Assembly (NCBI GenBank): GCA_964605185.1
Contig: CAZSBF010000113.1
Coordinates: 1-13,558 of the forward strand
Origin: JACRIM01 sp964605185
GTDB taxonomy: Bacteria; Planctomycetota; Phycisphaerae; UBA1845; UTPLA1
Length of the DNA: 13,558 nt
Direction: 5' to 3'
Position numbers and translations under genes: made by a program. Shown here piece by piece: positions 1 to 5,694 of this stretch. The first letter of the stretch is position 1. The number at the start of each line of letters is the position of its first letter. A model generated the notes under the pieces. It saw only the letters and a list, made by a program, of their open reading frames with translations, ran no database searches and had not been told where the DNA came from.

Positions 1-1
1 T

Positions 2-574
2 CTTCTTGATGGCACTCGCGCGGTCGTTGAATACGCTTTTGACGAGGATGATGTTGTGGTGGGTATCGGCGTGAGCCTGGGCACCGCGGTGCTCGGTCGC
101 CTTGCCCCGGACTATCCGTTCACTGCGTGCATCTTCGAGAGCACGATGAACCTCTATGAGATTGCGTCGAGTTTCCTTGATTACTACAAGGTGCTCCCTG
201 AACTGGGCGGTGCATTGGATGTCGGCGCTGCGGCGCTGACGTCGCCCGACTGGGACATGCGCAAGTGGGTGGCAGAGGCAAAGATGCCAAAACTTTTCAT
301 ACATTCGCCCACCGATAGTGTAACGCCGTTCTCGATGGGCTTCCGCGTGTTTGAAGCGGCCGCACAACCCAAGCACATGTTCGTCACGCAGTCCGACCAC
401 GCATTCCAGCTCTTCATCGATCCGAATCTCTATCGCTCCACCGTGAATGGCTGGCTCGACGGCGTCCTTCGCGTTGACCCCATCACGGTTCCCGGTTTTG
501 AGGAGTTCCTCTACAACGATTTGCTCGACAATATCGCGGCCTATGGGTTGACGATTGAGCAAGTGAATCTGTAA
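2..574 (+). CDS. alpha/beta hydrolase fold protein, C-terminal part (5' end outside window)
   Basis: The frame is open to the left edge (codon at 2-4), so this is a gene fragment of about 190 residues ending in TAA at 572-574. A run of hydrophobic strand residues (DDVVVVGIG) leads into the nucleophile elbow G-V-S-L-G, with the Ser codon at 74-76. A candidate catalytic Asp follows in SPTDSVTP (codon 314-316), and a candidate catalytic His in QSDHAFQ (codon 398-400). Order and spacing match the Ser-Asp-His triad of the alpha/beta hydrolase superfamily (dienelactone hydrolase / S33-like group). The GTG at 56 is not a credible start because it lies inside the strand before the nucleophile. Substrate cannot be told, and any signal peptide would lie outside the window. 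It converges with the RTX gene, with a 111-bp gap. The fold assignment is solid; the exact family is not. Confidence 0.85.
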   Translation, partial: LLDGTRAVVEYAFDEDDVVVGIGVSLGTAVLGRLAPDYPFTACIFESTMNLYEIASSFLDYYKVLPELGGALDVGAAALTSPDWDMRKWVAEAKMPKLFIHSPTDSVTPFSMGFRVFEAAAQPKHMFVTQSDHAFQLFIDPNLYRSTVNGWLDGVLRVDPITVPGFEEFLYNDLLDNIAAYGLTIEQVNL

Positions 575-587
575 GGCCAGGCGTTGC

Positions 588-612
588 GATTCTGGGCGCG
601 ACGTCGCGAATC
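588..612. other. palindrome in convergent intergenic gap
   Basis: A perfect 12-bp palindrome, CGCGACGTCGCG at 597-608, overlaps a flanking inverted pair GATTC (588-592) / GAATC (608-612). It sits just after the hydrolase stop and between two converging genes, so it could help end transcription from either side. No T-run follows on either strand, so it is not a convincing intrinsic terminator. Confidence 0.3.
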
Positions 613-685
613 AAATCATCACCGCGTAATTGGCATTCCGATTGGCCCGCGAGCTTGCGCTGCGCGGCTCGGATTACGAAATTGA

Positions 686-3600
686 CTATGGCGCGACGAC
701 CACATTCCCGCTGGCGGCGATGAATGCGTTGAGATTGTTGATCCCCAGTCCCGCGAGGCCATTCAAACGAATTGTGCCCCCGCCGGTGAACGTGATGAGG
801 ACGTCGGCACCGTTGTCTGCGAATGACGCGATCAACGAGAGGTCCGCGGTATTCACGACCGTGTCCATATTCATGTCGGGTACGCCGATGAATCGAAGCG
901 TGTCGTTACCCACGAGAACAAAATCGGTGATTGTGTCGGCGCCCGGGGCAGTCTGCGTGCCGGCAAGGTCGAACACGAAGTTGTCGTCGTTCGCGTCGCC
1001 CGTGAGAGTGTCATCGTTTGCACCACCGATGAGCACGTCATTTCCGTTTCCGGCGGTCAGGGTATCGCCGCCCCCAAAGCCGAGCAGGATGTCATCGCCG
1101 GTTGTTCCGGTCAGAGCATCGGCGTTGTTGGTGCCCAGTCTCAGCGTCAAGGAGCCGGAATTAAAGAACAGCAACGATTCGATGTTTTGGTTTAGATCGC
1201 TCCCATCGCGCGACAAAAGCGTGTCCGTCACGCGAAGAACGCCGGCCGATTCGAGCGCGAAGCGATACTCAAACCAGCTACCCTGATAGGCCGCGGCATC
1301 CGTTCCCGGGCCGCCGTCCGACGTGTCGCTGCCGGCGAATCCGATCATCGTATCATTGTCCGCGCCGCCATTGAGGGTGTCGTCGCCGACGTCGCCGAAC
1401 AGGGTGTCGTTGTTGGCGTCGCCATTGAGCGTATCGCCCGACTCGCGGCCGAAGATCGTGTCATCGCCGCCGCCCCCGCTCAGTGTGTTTGGCGAGGCAT
1501 CTCCGCTCAGTGTGTCGTTAAAGGGGGACCCGACTGCATTCGATATGTTGCGTAGCTGGTCCTGACCAAACGTGCCGAAGAACTTGCTCGTCACATTTAG
1601 ATTCAGATCCACGTTGACGGCCGCCGAGACTGTTGAATAGTCCACGGTATTGGTTCCGGCACCGCCAAGGATGTAATCGCTTCCGTCGCTGCCGAAGAGG
1701 GAGTCGTTCCCGTCGAAGCCGAGCAGCAAATCGTTGGTCGCAGTACCCGTGACGCCGTCATCGCCATTGGTTCCGGCGCGAAGGTTGTGGATACCGGTGC
1801 CGAGGAAGTTGATTCTCTCGATGCTGACGTAGAAATCCGTTCCGTCACGATTCGCGGTCGTGTCCGTCGTCTTTACGGCGTTGTGCTCGTAGGCGTAGTT
1901 GTATTGGAGAATTGATCCCTGTAGCTCGGCAGTGTCGGTGTCTGCGCCTGCGCCGCCGTCGAGAATGTCGTCGCCTTGGCCGCCGATCAGCGTGTCGGTC
2001 CCGCCAAAGCCGAGGAGCAAGTCCTTGCCAGTTGTTCCGTCGACCGAATCGCTGCCTCCGCTACCGCCAATTAACGTATAGTCGTCCGTTGGCGAAAACC
2101 GAATCTGCTCGATGTTTGCCAGCGAATCCGTATCGTCCCGGCTCTCCATCGAATCGAGCACGGCAATCGTCAAGTCCATGTTCAGGTCGAACGAATACTC
2201 ATACCACGGCCCTTGGTAATCTGCCCGATCCGTATCAGGGCCGCCGTCCAGCGTGTCGTTCCCGGCGCCTCCCGCGAGCACGTCATTACTCATTTCGCCG
2301 TTAATCGTGTCGCCGCCCGCGAGGCCCATGAGGTTGTTGTCGGTGTGGTCGCCGGTGATGGTGTCGGCCTGCGGCGTTCCTGTCACATCGCGAATCTCGC
2401 GTAAGTTGTCCGTGCCGCTCGCCTTGACTGCGGTACCGGCGAGTAGATTCACCGTGACCGCATCCGTTAGCAACGAATAGTCAATTCGATTTGCGTCCGG
2501 CCCGCCGAACACGTAGTCCGACCCCTCACTGCCGTTAATCGTGTCCGCGCCTTCGAACGCCAGCACCAGATCATTTCCGGCCGTTCCGTTGATCGCATCG
2601 ACGCCGGCCGTGCCTTTGACGATGGTGAGGACGAGCGTGCCGCTGTTGAAGCCAGCCTGTTCGATTTCAATCAGCAAGTCGCTTCCGTCGCGGGCCTGAA
2701 CCTGATCCGTTACGCGAAGGTTTGCGGCCTCCAACACATAGGCGTACTCGAACGGCGTTCCCGAAAAATCTGCACGATCCGTCCCCGGCCCGCCGTCGAT
2801 TGTGTCATCGTTGCCACGCCCCATGATCGCATCGTCGCCGCCGAGGCCTTCAATCACGTTCGCAACGTCCGAGCCGCGAAGCAGATCGCCGCCGGTCGGC
2901 GTGCCGCGAAGGTTTTCAAAGCCCGTGATCTGATCGCTGATTGGATCGCCCAGTTCATTGGGCCCCGATTTCACCGTTGTGATGTCCTGCAAATCCGCCG
3001 TCACCGCGCCCGCCAGCAGGGAATAGTCCAGCGTGTCGATCCCCGGCCCGCCTTCCAGGGTGTCATTCCCGGCGCTTCCGAACACCAGATCGTCGTTCTC
3101 GCCAGCGTCGATGAGGTCGTCGAGATCGCCGCCGCGAATCGTGTCGTTGCCCGTATTTCCGAGAAACGTGTTGAGCGGATTGAAACCCGCCGCCGTGGCC
3201 GCGGATGAGGTTTTTGGCAGCGTTACATTGTCGCTGCCCGCCAGTGCGTCGTATTGCGATCCATCGAGATAGTCGGTTGAACTGATGAAATTGAAATCGA
3301 TGATGTCATCATCCGTCGTGAAGAGCGGCCCTGCGGTGACGGTCAACTGAAACTCATCCGTGGTGACGGCGTTGTTGGTGTCCGTCGCTGTGACCGAGAT
3401 GGTCAATGTTGCACGGTCATTGAATGTGGGCATGCCGGCGAATTGGCCGTTGCCCTGCGTAAATGTGATCCACGCCGGCAATGGCGCGCCGCCGGCCAAC
3501 GTCGCCTGAAGGGCAATCGAATCGCCCGTGTCGATATCGGTGAAGACGCCTGCGACGTCGAGATTGAATGTGCCGCCGACCGGAACTTGTTGATCTGGAA

Positions 3601-4717
3601 TCGGCGTAATGACACGCGGCGCATCATTCGCCGGTGTAACGGAAATCGTGACCGATGCCGTCGCACAGTTCTGCGGGTTGCCGTCGTCGCATATTTGATA
3701 GGTCAATGTGTCGGGCCCGTTGTAATCTTGCGCTGGTGTGTAGAGGATTTCGCCCGTTGTCGTGTTGGCCACTGCGTTGCCGTGCCCCGGCGCCACGCTC
3801 ACCGTGAGGCTTGCCTTTGAAAGCGTTCCGTCGGGGTCGCTGTCGTTGCCGAGCACGGCGAACACTCCCGGCGTGTCCTCAACCGTGCTGACGGTGTCTG
3901 CGACGAGCGTCGGTGGTATTGGGGAAGTCGCCCCATTGTTCCCGTCGCCATCGCCATTACCATTTCCGTCTCCGTCCCCGTTTCCATCCCCATCGCCATT
4001 TCCGTCGCCGTTTCCGCCCATGCCCGAACCATTGATTGCGTTGATGATGGCGACGATCAGCGCGATCAGGAGCGTGATGATCAAGACGTTGGTAGCAAAT
4101 GCAAAGATGCCTGCGATGAAGAAGAGGCCGATCGGAAATGAGCCGCTTGGCTTGCCGGCATCGGTCGGTGTCGTGGGCGTACCCGGGCCGGTTGGCGTGG
4201 AAGGGGGCCCATTGGGTTCACCAGGGACCGCCGCGCCGGTTTCCAGAGCGATCAACTCCGCGTTTGCTGCCCTGAACGTTTCAAGATCATTCGTCGGCCT
4301 CGGTGTCGTGCTCGCATGGACCGGCCGCCAGTTGAATCCGTTGGACGCCGACAGATTCGAAACCTGCTTGGTCACCGGATTGATCTGCATCGTGGCGGAT
4401 TGCCCGTCGCGCGCGAACGTGAATTCTGAGACCGTCGTCGAACCGGGCGCGCCGCTGAGATGCCCGGACATTTCTCGATTCGCATCATTGAAAACAAGTT
4501 TGAACAGCCCGCGGCTTGGGAATACGACGATGGCCGATGCGTCGGCGAATTGACTTCCCGCCAGCGCCTTTGAAACGGCGTGATCGGGCGTCAGAGGAAT
4601 CACAATGCCCTCGTCCGGGTTTGACGAAAGCGACATCCCGCAACCCGCCCAATAGTGCGTGCTGCCGATCAGCAGCATGCAAAGAACGGCCTTGGCCTTA
4701 TGTTGGAATCGGCTCAC
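686..4717 (-). CDS. RTX (hemolysin-type calcium-binding) repeat lipoprotein with cadherin/Ig-like domains
   Basis: This is a 1343-residue protein starting at GTG (4715-4717), with GGAGAG 6 nt upstream and a good promoter further up. Residues 1-26 look like a lipoprotein signal: basic n-region, hydrophobic VLCMLLIG, then WAGC with Cys26. The Trp at -3 is atypical. Residues ~30-190 are an unrecognised region followed by a Pro/Thr-rich linker. Residues 194-227 form a long hydrophobic segment, followed by a Gly/Asp/Asn tract (236-261). Next come a cadherin-like/Big_9-type domain (~270-362, with YNGPDTLTY), a putative-Ig/dystroglycan-type domain (~366-462), and RTX nonapeptide clusters (GGxGNDxL type) from ~518 to 1245. 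Two modules recur inside the RTX region: DYS...AVTVNL type (starting ~564, 746 and 1026) and YxY...RDGxD...IExxxF type (starting ~650, 833, 931 and 1143). The C terminus (1250-1343) is the usual RTX beta-roll end. By family, the repeats bind Ca2+ outside the cell. A structural or adhesive envelope role is inferred; no enzyme domain is seen. Confidence 0.85.
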   Translation of the reverse strand: MSRFQHKAKAVLCMLLIGSTHYWAGCGMSLSSNPDEGIVIPLTPDHAVSKALAGSQFADASAIVVFPSRGLFKLVFNDANREMSGHLSGAPGSTTVSEFTFARDGQSATMQINPVTKQVSNLSASNGFNWRPVHASTTPRPTNDLETFRAANAELIALETGAAVPGEPNGPPSTPTGPGTPTTPTDAGKPSGSFPIGLFFIAGIFAFATNVLIITLLIALIVAIINAINGSGMGGNGDGNGDGDGNGDGDGNGNGDGDGNNGATSPIPPTLVADTVSTVEDTPGVFAVLGNDSDPDGTLSKASLTVSVAPGHGNAVANTTTGEILYTPAQDYNGPDTLTYQICDDGNPQNCATASVTISVTPANDAPRVITPIPDQQVPVGGTFNLDVAGVFTDIDTGDSIALQATLAGGAPLPAWITFTQGNGQFAGMPTFNDRATLTISVTATDTNNAVTTDEFQLTVTAGPLFTTDDDIIDFNFISSTDYLDGSQYDALAGSDNVTLPKTSSAATAAGFNPLNTFLGNTGNDTIRGGDLDDLIDAGENDDLVFGSAGNDTLEGGPGIDTLDYSLLAGAVTADLQDITTVKSGPNELGDPISDQITGFENLRGTPTGGDLLRGSDVANVIEGLGGDDAIMGRGNDDTIDGGPGTDRADFSGTPFEYAYVLEAANLRVTDQVQARDGSDLLIEIEQAGFNSGTLVLTIVKGTAGVDAINGTAGNDLVLAFEGADTINGSEGSDYVFGGPDANRIDYSLLTDAVTVNLLAGTAVKASGTDNLREIRDVTGTPQADTITGDHTDNNLMGLAGGDTINGEMSNDVLAGGAGNDTLDGGPDTDRADYQGPWYEYSFDLNMDLTIAVLDSMESRDDTDSLANIEQIRFSPTDDYTLIGGSGGSDSVDGTTGKDLLLGFGGTDTLIGGQGDDILDGGAGADTDTAELQGSILQYNYAYEHNAVKTTDTTANRDGTDFYVSIERINFLGTGIHNLRAGTNGDDGVTGTATNDLLLGFDGNDSLFGSDGSDYILGGAGTNTVDYSTVSAAVNVDLNLNVTSKFFGTFGQDQLRNISNAVGSPFNDTLSGDASPNTLSGGGGDDTIFGRESGDTLNGDANNDTLFGDVGDDTLNGGADNDTMIGFAGSDTSDGGPGTDAAAYQGSWFEYRFALESAGVLRVTDTLLSRDGSDLNQNIESLLFFNSGSLTLRLGTNNADALTGTTGDDILLGFGGGDTLTAGNGNDVLIGGANDDTLTGDANDDNFVFDLAGTQTAPGADTITDFVLVGNDTLRFIGVPDMNMDTVVNTADLSLIASFADNGADVLITFTGGGTIRLNGLAGLGINNLNAFIAASGNVVVAP
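983..3166 (-). repeat. RTX nonapeptide repeat region with two interspersed modules
   Basis: Within the RTX lipoprotein (residues ~518-1245), clusters of GGxGNDxLxG nonapeptides alternate with two longer modules. One reads roughly DYS-x-AVTVDL...GxD-L-x-I...G-T/S-x-x-D-T-I/L-x-GD and occurs three times. The other reads G-x-x-x-x-Y-x-Y/F...D-x-x-x-x-RDG-D...IE-x-x-x-F and occurs four times. The repetition is in protein sequence and is diverged at the DNA level. It is old internal duplication, not a mobile or CRISPR repeat. Confidence 0.75.
3935..4012 (-). repeat. degenerate hexanucleotide tract encoding Gly/Asp/Asn repeat
   Basis: A 78-bp low-complexity tract is built from GGN-GAY and GGN-AAY codon pairs, a 6-bp period. 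It encodes residues ~236-261 of the RTX lipoprotein, alternating Gly with Asp or Asn. Slippage by one unit adds or removes two residues without a frameshift, so length variation between strains would be tolerated. Alternating Asp/Asn side chains could also bind Ca2+, but this is inference. Confidence 0.8.
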
Positions 4718-4723
4718 GGTTCA

Positions 4724-4729
4724 CTCTCC
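4724..4729 (-). promoter_or_regulatory. ribosome binding site supporting the GTG start of the RTX gene
   Basis: GGAGAG on the minus strand lies 6 nt before the GTG at 4715-4717. It supports a non-ATG start that places the signal peptide at the very N terminus. Confidence 0.65.
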
Positions 4730-4830
4730 GCGCGCGGCGGGGCGTGGTTTGGGGCTTTTTTGCATGGTCTGGTCCGCGCCCAATAAACGACGGGCGGGTA
4801 CCCCCGGTAAGCGAGGTTCTTAACCGGTTC

Positions 4831-4860
4831 ATCATACACGGACGCTGTCGGATCGGTCAA
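4831..4860 (-). promoter_or_regulatory. sigma70-type promoter of the RTX lipoprotein gene
   Basis: On the minus strand, TTGACC (4855-4860) and TATGAT (4831-4836) are separated by 18 bp; each hexamer matches consensus at five of six positions. Transcription would start near 4824, giving an untranslated leader of roughly 105 nt before the GTG at 4717. The long leader leaves room for RNA-level control, but no known riboswitch was recognised. Confidence 0.65.
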
Positions 4861-4891
4861 TGAAATCGTGCCTAAATATCAGACGCGGCAA

Positions 4892-4911
4892 CGACTTAGC
4901 CCATAAAGTCG
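4892..4911. promoter_or_regulatory. inverted repeat CGACTT/AAGTCG between divergent promoters
   Basis: CGACTT (4892-4897) and AAGTCG (4906-4911) are perfect inverted 6-mers separated by 8 bp. Lying between the two outward-facing promoters and upstream of both predicted transcription starts, this is more likely a dimeric protein-binding site than a terminator. No T-run follows. The regulator is unknown. Confidence 0.4.
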
Positions 4912-4918
4912 GATCGCT

Positions 4919-4952
4919 CCAGAAGCGTGCCTTTGTGCACGCGTGCCTCTGG
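4919..4952. promoter_or_regulatory. nested hairpin with overlapping direct repeat and 10-bp palindrome
   Basis: CCAGA (4919-4923) can pair with TCTGG (4948-4952), and inside it GCGTGC (4925-4930) pairs with GCACGC (4937-4942). GCGTGCCT recurs at 4925-4932 and 4941-4948, a direct repeat 16 bp apart. GCACGCGTGC (4937-4946) is a perfect palindrome. The central GCACGC can therefore face either copy of GCGTGC. This is a candidate operator region for the divergent genes. Confidence 0.4.
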
Positions 4953-4990
4953 AAACGCGACCTTCTCGGAGCTGGGCGCCCACAATTGCG

Positions 4991-5019
4991 TTGAAATGAC
5001 AAGCAACTCTGAATATGAT
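4991..5019 (+). promoter_or_regulatory. sigma70-type promoter of the diheme lipoprotein gene
   Basis: TTGAAA (4991-4996) and TATGAT (5014-5019) are separated by an ideal 17 bp. Each hexamer is one mismatch from consensus. The predicted start near 5026 gives a leader of about 48 nt to the ATG at 5074. It also argues against a start further upstream in the same open frame. Confidence 0.7.
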
Positions 5020-5059
5020 TGGCAACAGCTTTTCGGATGGGCCTGCACCGCCGAACTGC

Positions 5060-5068
5060 GGGGAGGGG
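5060..5068 (+). promoter_or_regulatory. ribosome binding site that fixes the lipoprotein start at 5074
   Basis: A strong purine tract, GGGGAGGGG, ends 5 nt before the ATG at 5074-5076. It selects this ATG over upstream in-frame codons, and the resulting protein begins directly with a lipoprotein signal peptide. Confidence 0.75.
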
Positions 5069-5073
5069 ACGAT

Positions 5074-5643
5074 ATGCGTTTCGTATTGCTTGGTCTCGCT
5101 GTCATCATCGTCGGCTGTAACGTCTTCCCGACGTTTATCACGCAGCCCGACGGATTGAACGTCATTCCCGGCGGGATTTCCAATACCAGTCCCTTTTTCG
5201 GCAGTTTCAAAGTCGCCGGTTCAGATAGTTCCGCTGCGTCGCCGCTTGGCGTATTCATGCTTGCGAGCTGCGGCTGTGGCGATTGGCGCGTTCTCTTGCG
5301 ATCCAATGATGGCACGACGCAACGTCAGTTTCCTGTCGGCTTTTATTCGCTCGGCGAATACAAGACCACGGGCGTTGTGACGGTCTATGGAGAATCCGAG
5401 GGCGAGGTCGTCAGTGCTCAGCTCGATCAGGATGCCGGCCTTGTCATGGGGCGATCGACGAACATGTTCGGAAACACCGATGTGGCCGCCCTACGCGGAA
5501 GTGCACACGATCAGGAAGTCGATGCCTGCGGCTACTGCCACCTCGGCGACGACCCCATCTGGCCGCTCCCGCCGCAACACCCGCCGAAGTACAAGACCAA
5601 TCCCCGCGTCTGCTTCGAATGCCACACCGTCAACGGTCAGTAA
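5074..5643 (+). CDS. putative diheme c-type cytochrome lipoprotein
   Basis: This is a 189-residue protein. Residues 1-15 are a lipoprotein signal (MRFVLLGLAVIIVGC, lipobox I-V-G-C, lipidated Cys15), so it should be exported by Sec and lipid-anchored. Two haem c attachment motifs sit at the extreme C terminus: CGYCH (152-156) and CFECH (180-184), five residues before the end. A CGC pair at 66-68 is not a haem motif. Residues 20-145 look beta-rich and match no family I recognise. The protein is short for a cytochrome and has no obvious Met axial ligand after the second motif, so bis-His or other ligation, or use of the motifs for metal or disulfide chemistry, remains possible. It is divergent from the RTX lipoprotein gene and convergent with ppc. 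No cytochrome maturation genes are in the window. Lipoprotein and CXXCH motifs are seen directly; electron transfer is inferred. Confidence 0.75.
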   Translation: MRFVLLGLAVIIVGCNVFPTFITQPDGLNVIPGGISNTSPFFGSFKVAGSDSSAASPLGVFMLASCGCGDWRVLLRSNDGTTQRQFPVGFYSLGEYKTTGVVTVYGESEGEVVSAQLDQDAGLVMGRSTNMFGNTDVAALRGSAHDQEVDACGYCHLGDDPIWPLPPQHPPKYKTNPRVCFECHTVNGQ

Positions 5644-5694
5644 TCCCGGTCGTCGCGGCCGGAATTCTTAAAGCCAATTTACATCACGCAGCGA

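Larger units (their letters stand above)
4718..5073. other. divergent intergenic control region (356 bp)
   Basis: No credible gene lies here. The open frame extending from 4927 into the downstream lipoprotein is upstream sequence, not coding. The region holds a minus-strand promoter for the RTX gene (4831-4860), a plus-strand promoter for the diheme lipoprotein (4991-5019), and between them two adjacent inverted-repeat structures (4892-4911 and 4919-4952). Near the RTX transcription start are the short palindromes GGGTACCC (4796-4803) and AACCGGTT (4822-4829). Confidence 0.7.

Noticed and set aside
630..1286. 218-codon open frame on the plus strand opposite the RTX C terminus
   Set aside because: It is a shadow of the RTX repeats, rich in Ser/Pro/Val with no domain.
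3762..4553. 263-codon open frame on the plus strand opposite the RTX gene
   Set aside because: Its Pro/Ser-rich translation is the complement of the repetitive RTX gene, with no ribosome site or recognisable domain. The minus-strand reading has clear domains.
4796..4824. Possible riboswitch in the RTX leader, from palindrome GGGTACCC and G/C-rich pairing
   Set aside because: No conserved core of a known riboswitch class was recognised. The pairing is short and could be chance.
4927..5073. Longer version of the diheme lipoprotein starting at 4927
   Set aside because: It would place a strong promoter and ribosome binding site inside the coding region and bury the lipoprotein signal at residue 50. 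The ATG at 5074 is far better supported.
5644..5694. Bidirectional terminator between the diheme lipoprotein and ppc
   Set aside because: Only a 4-bp CCGG pairing is visible and there is no T-run on either strand.
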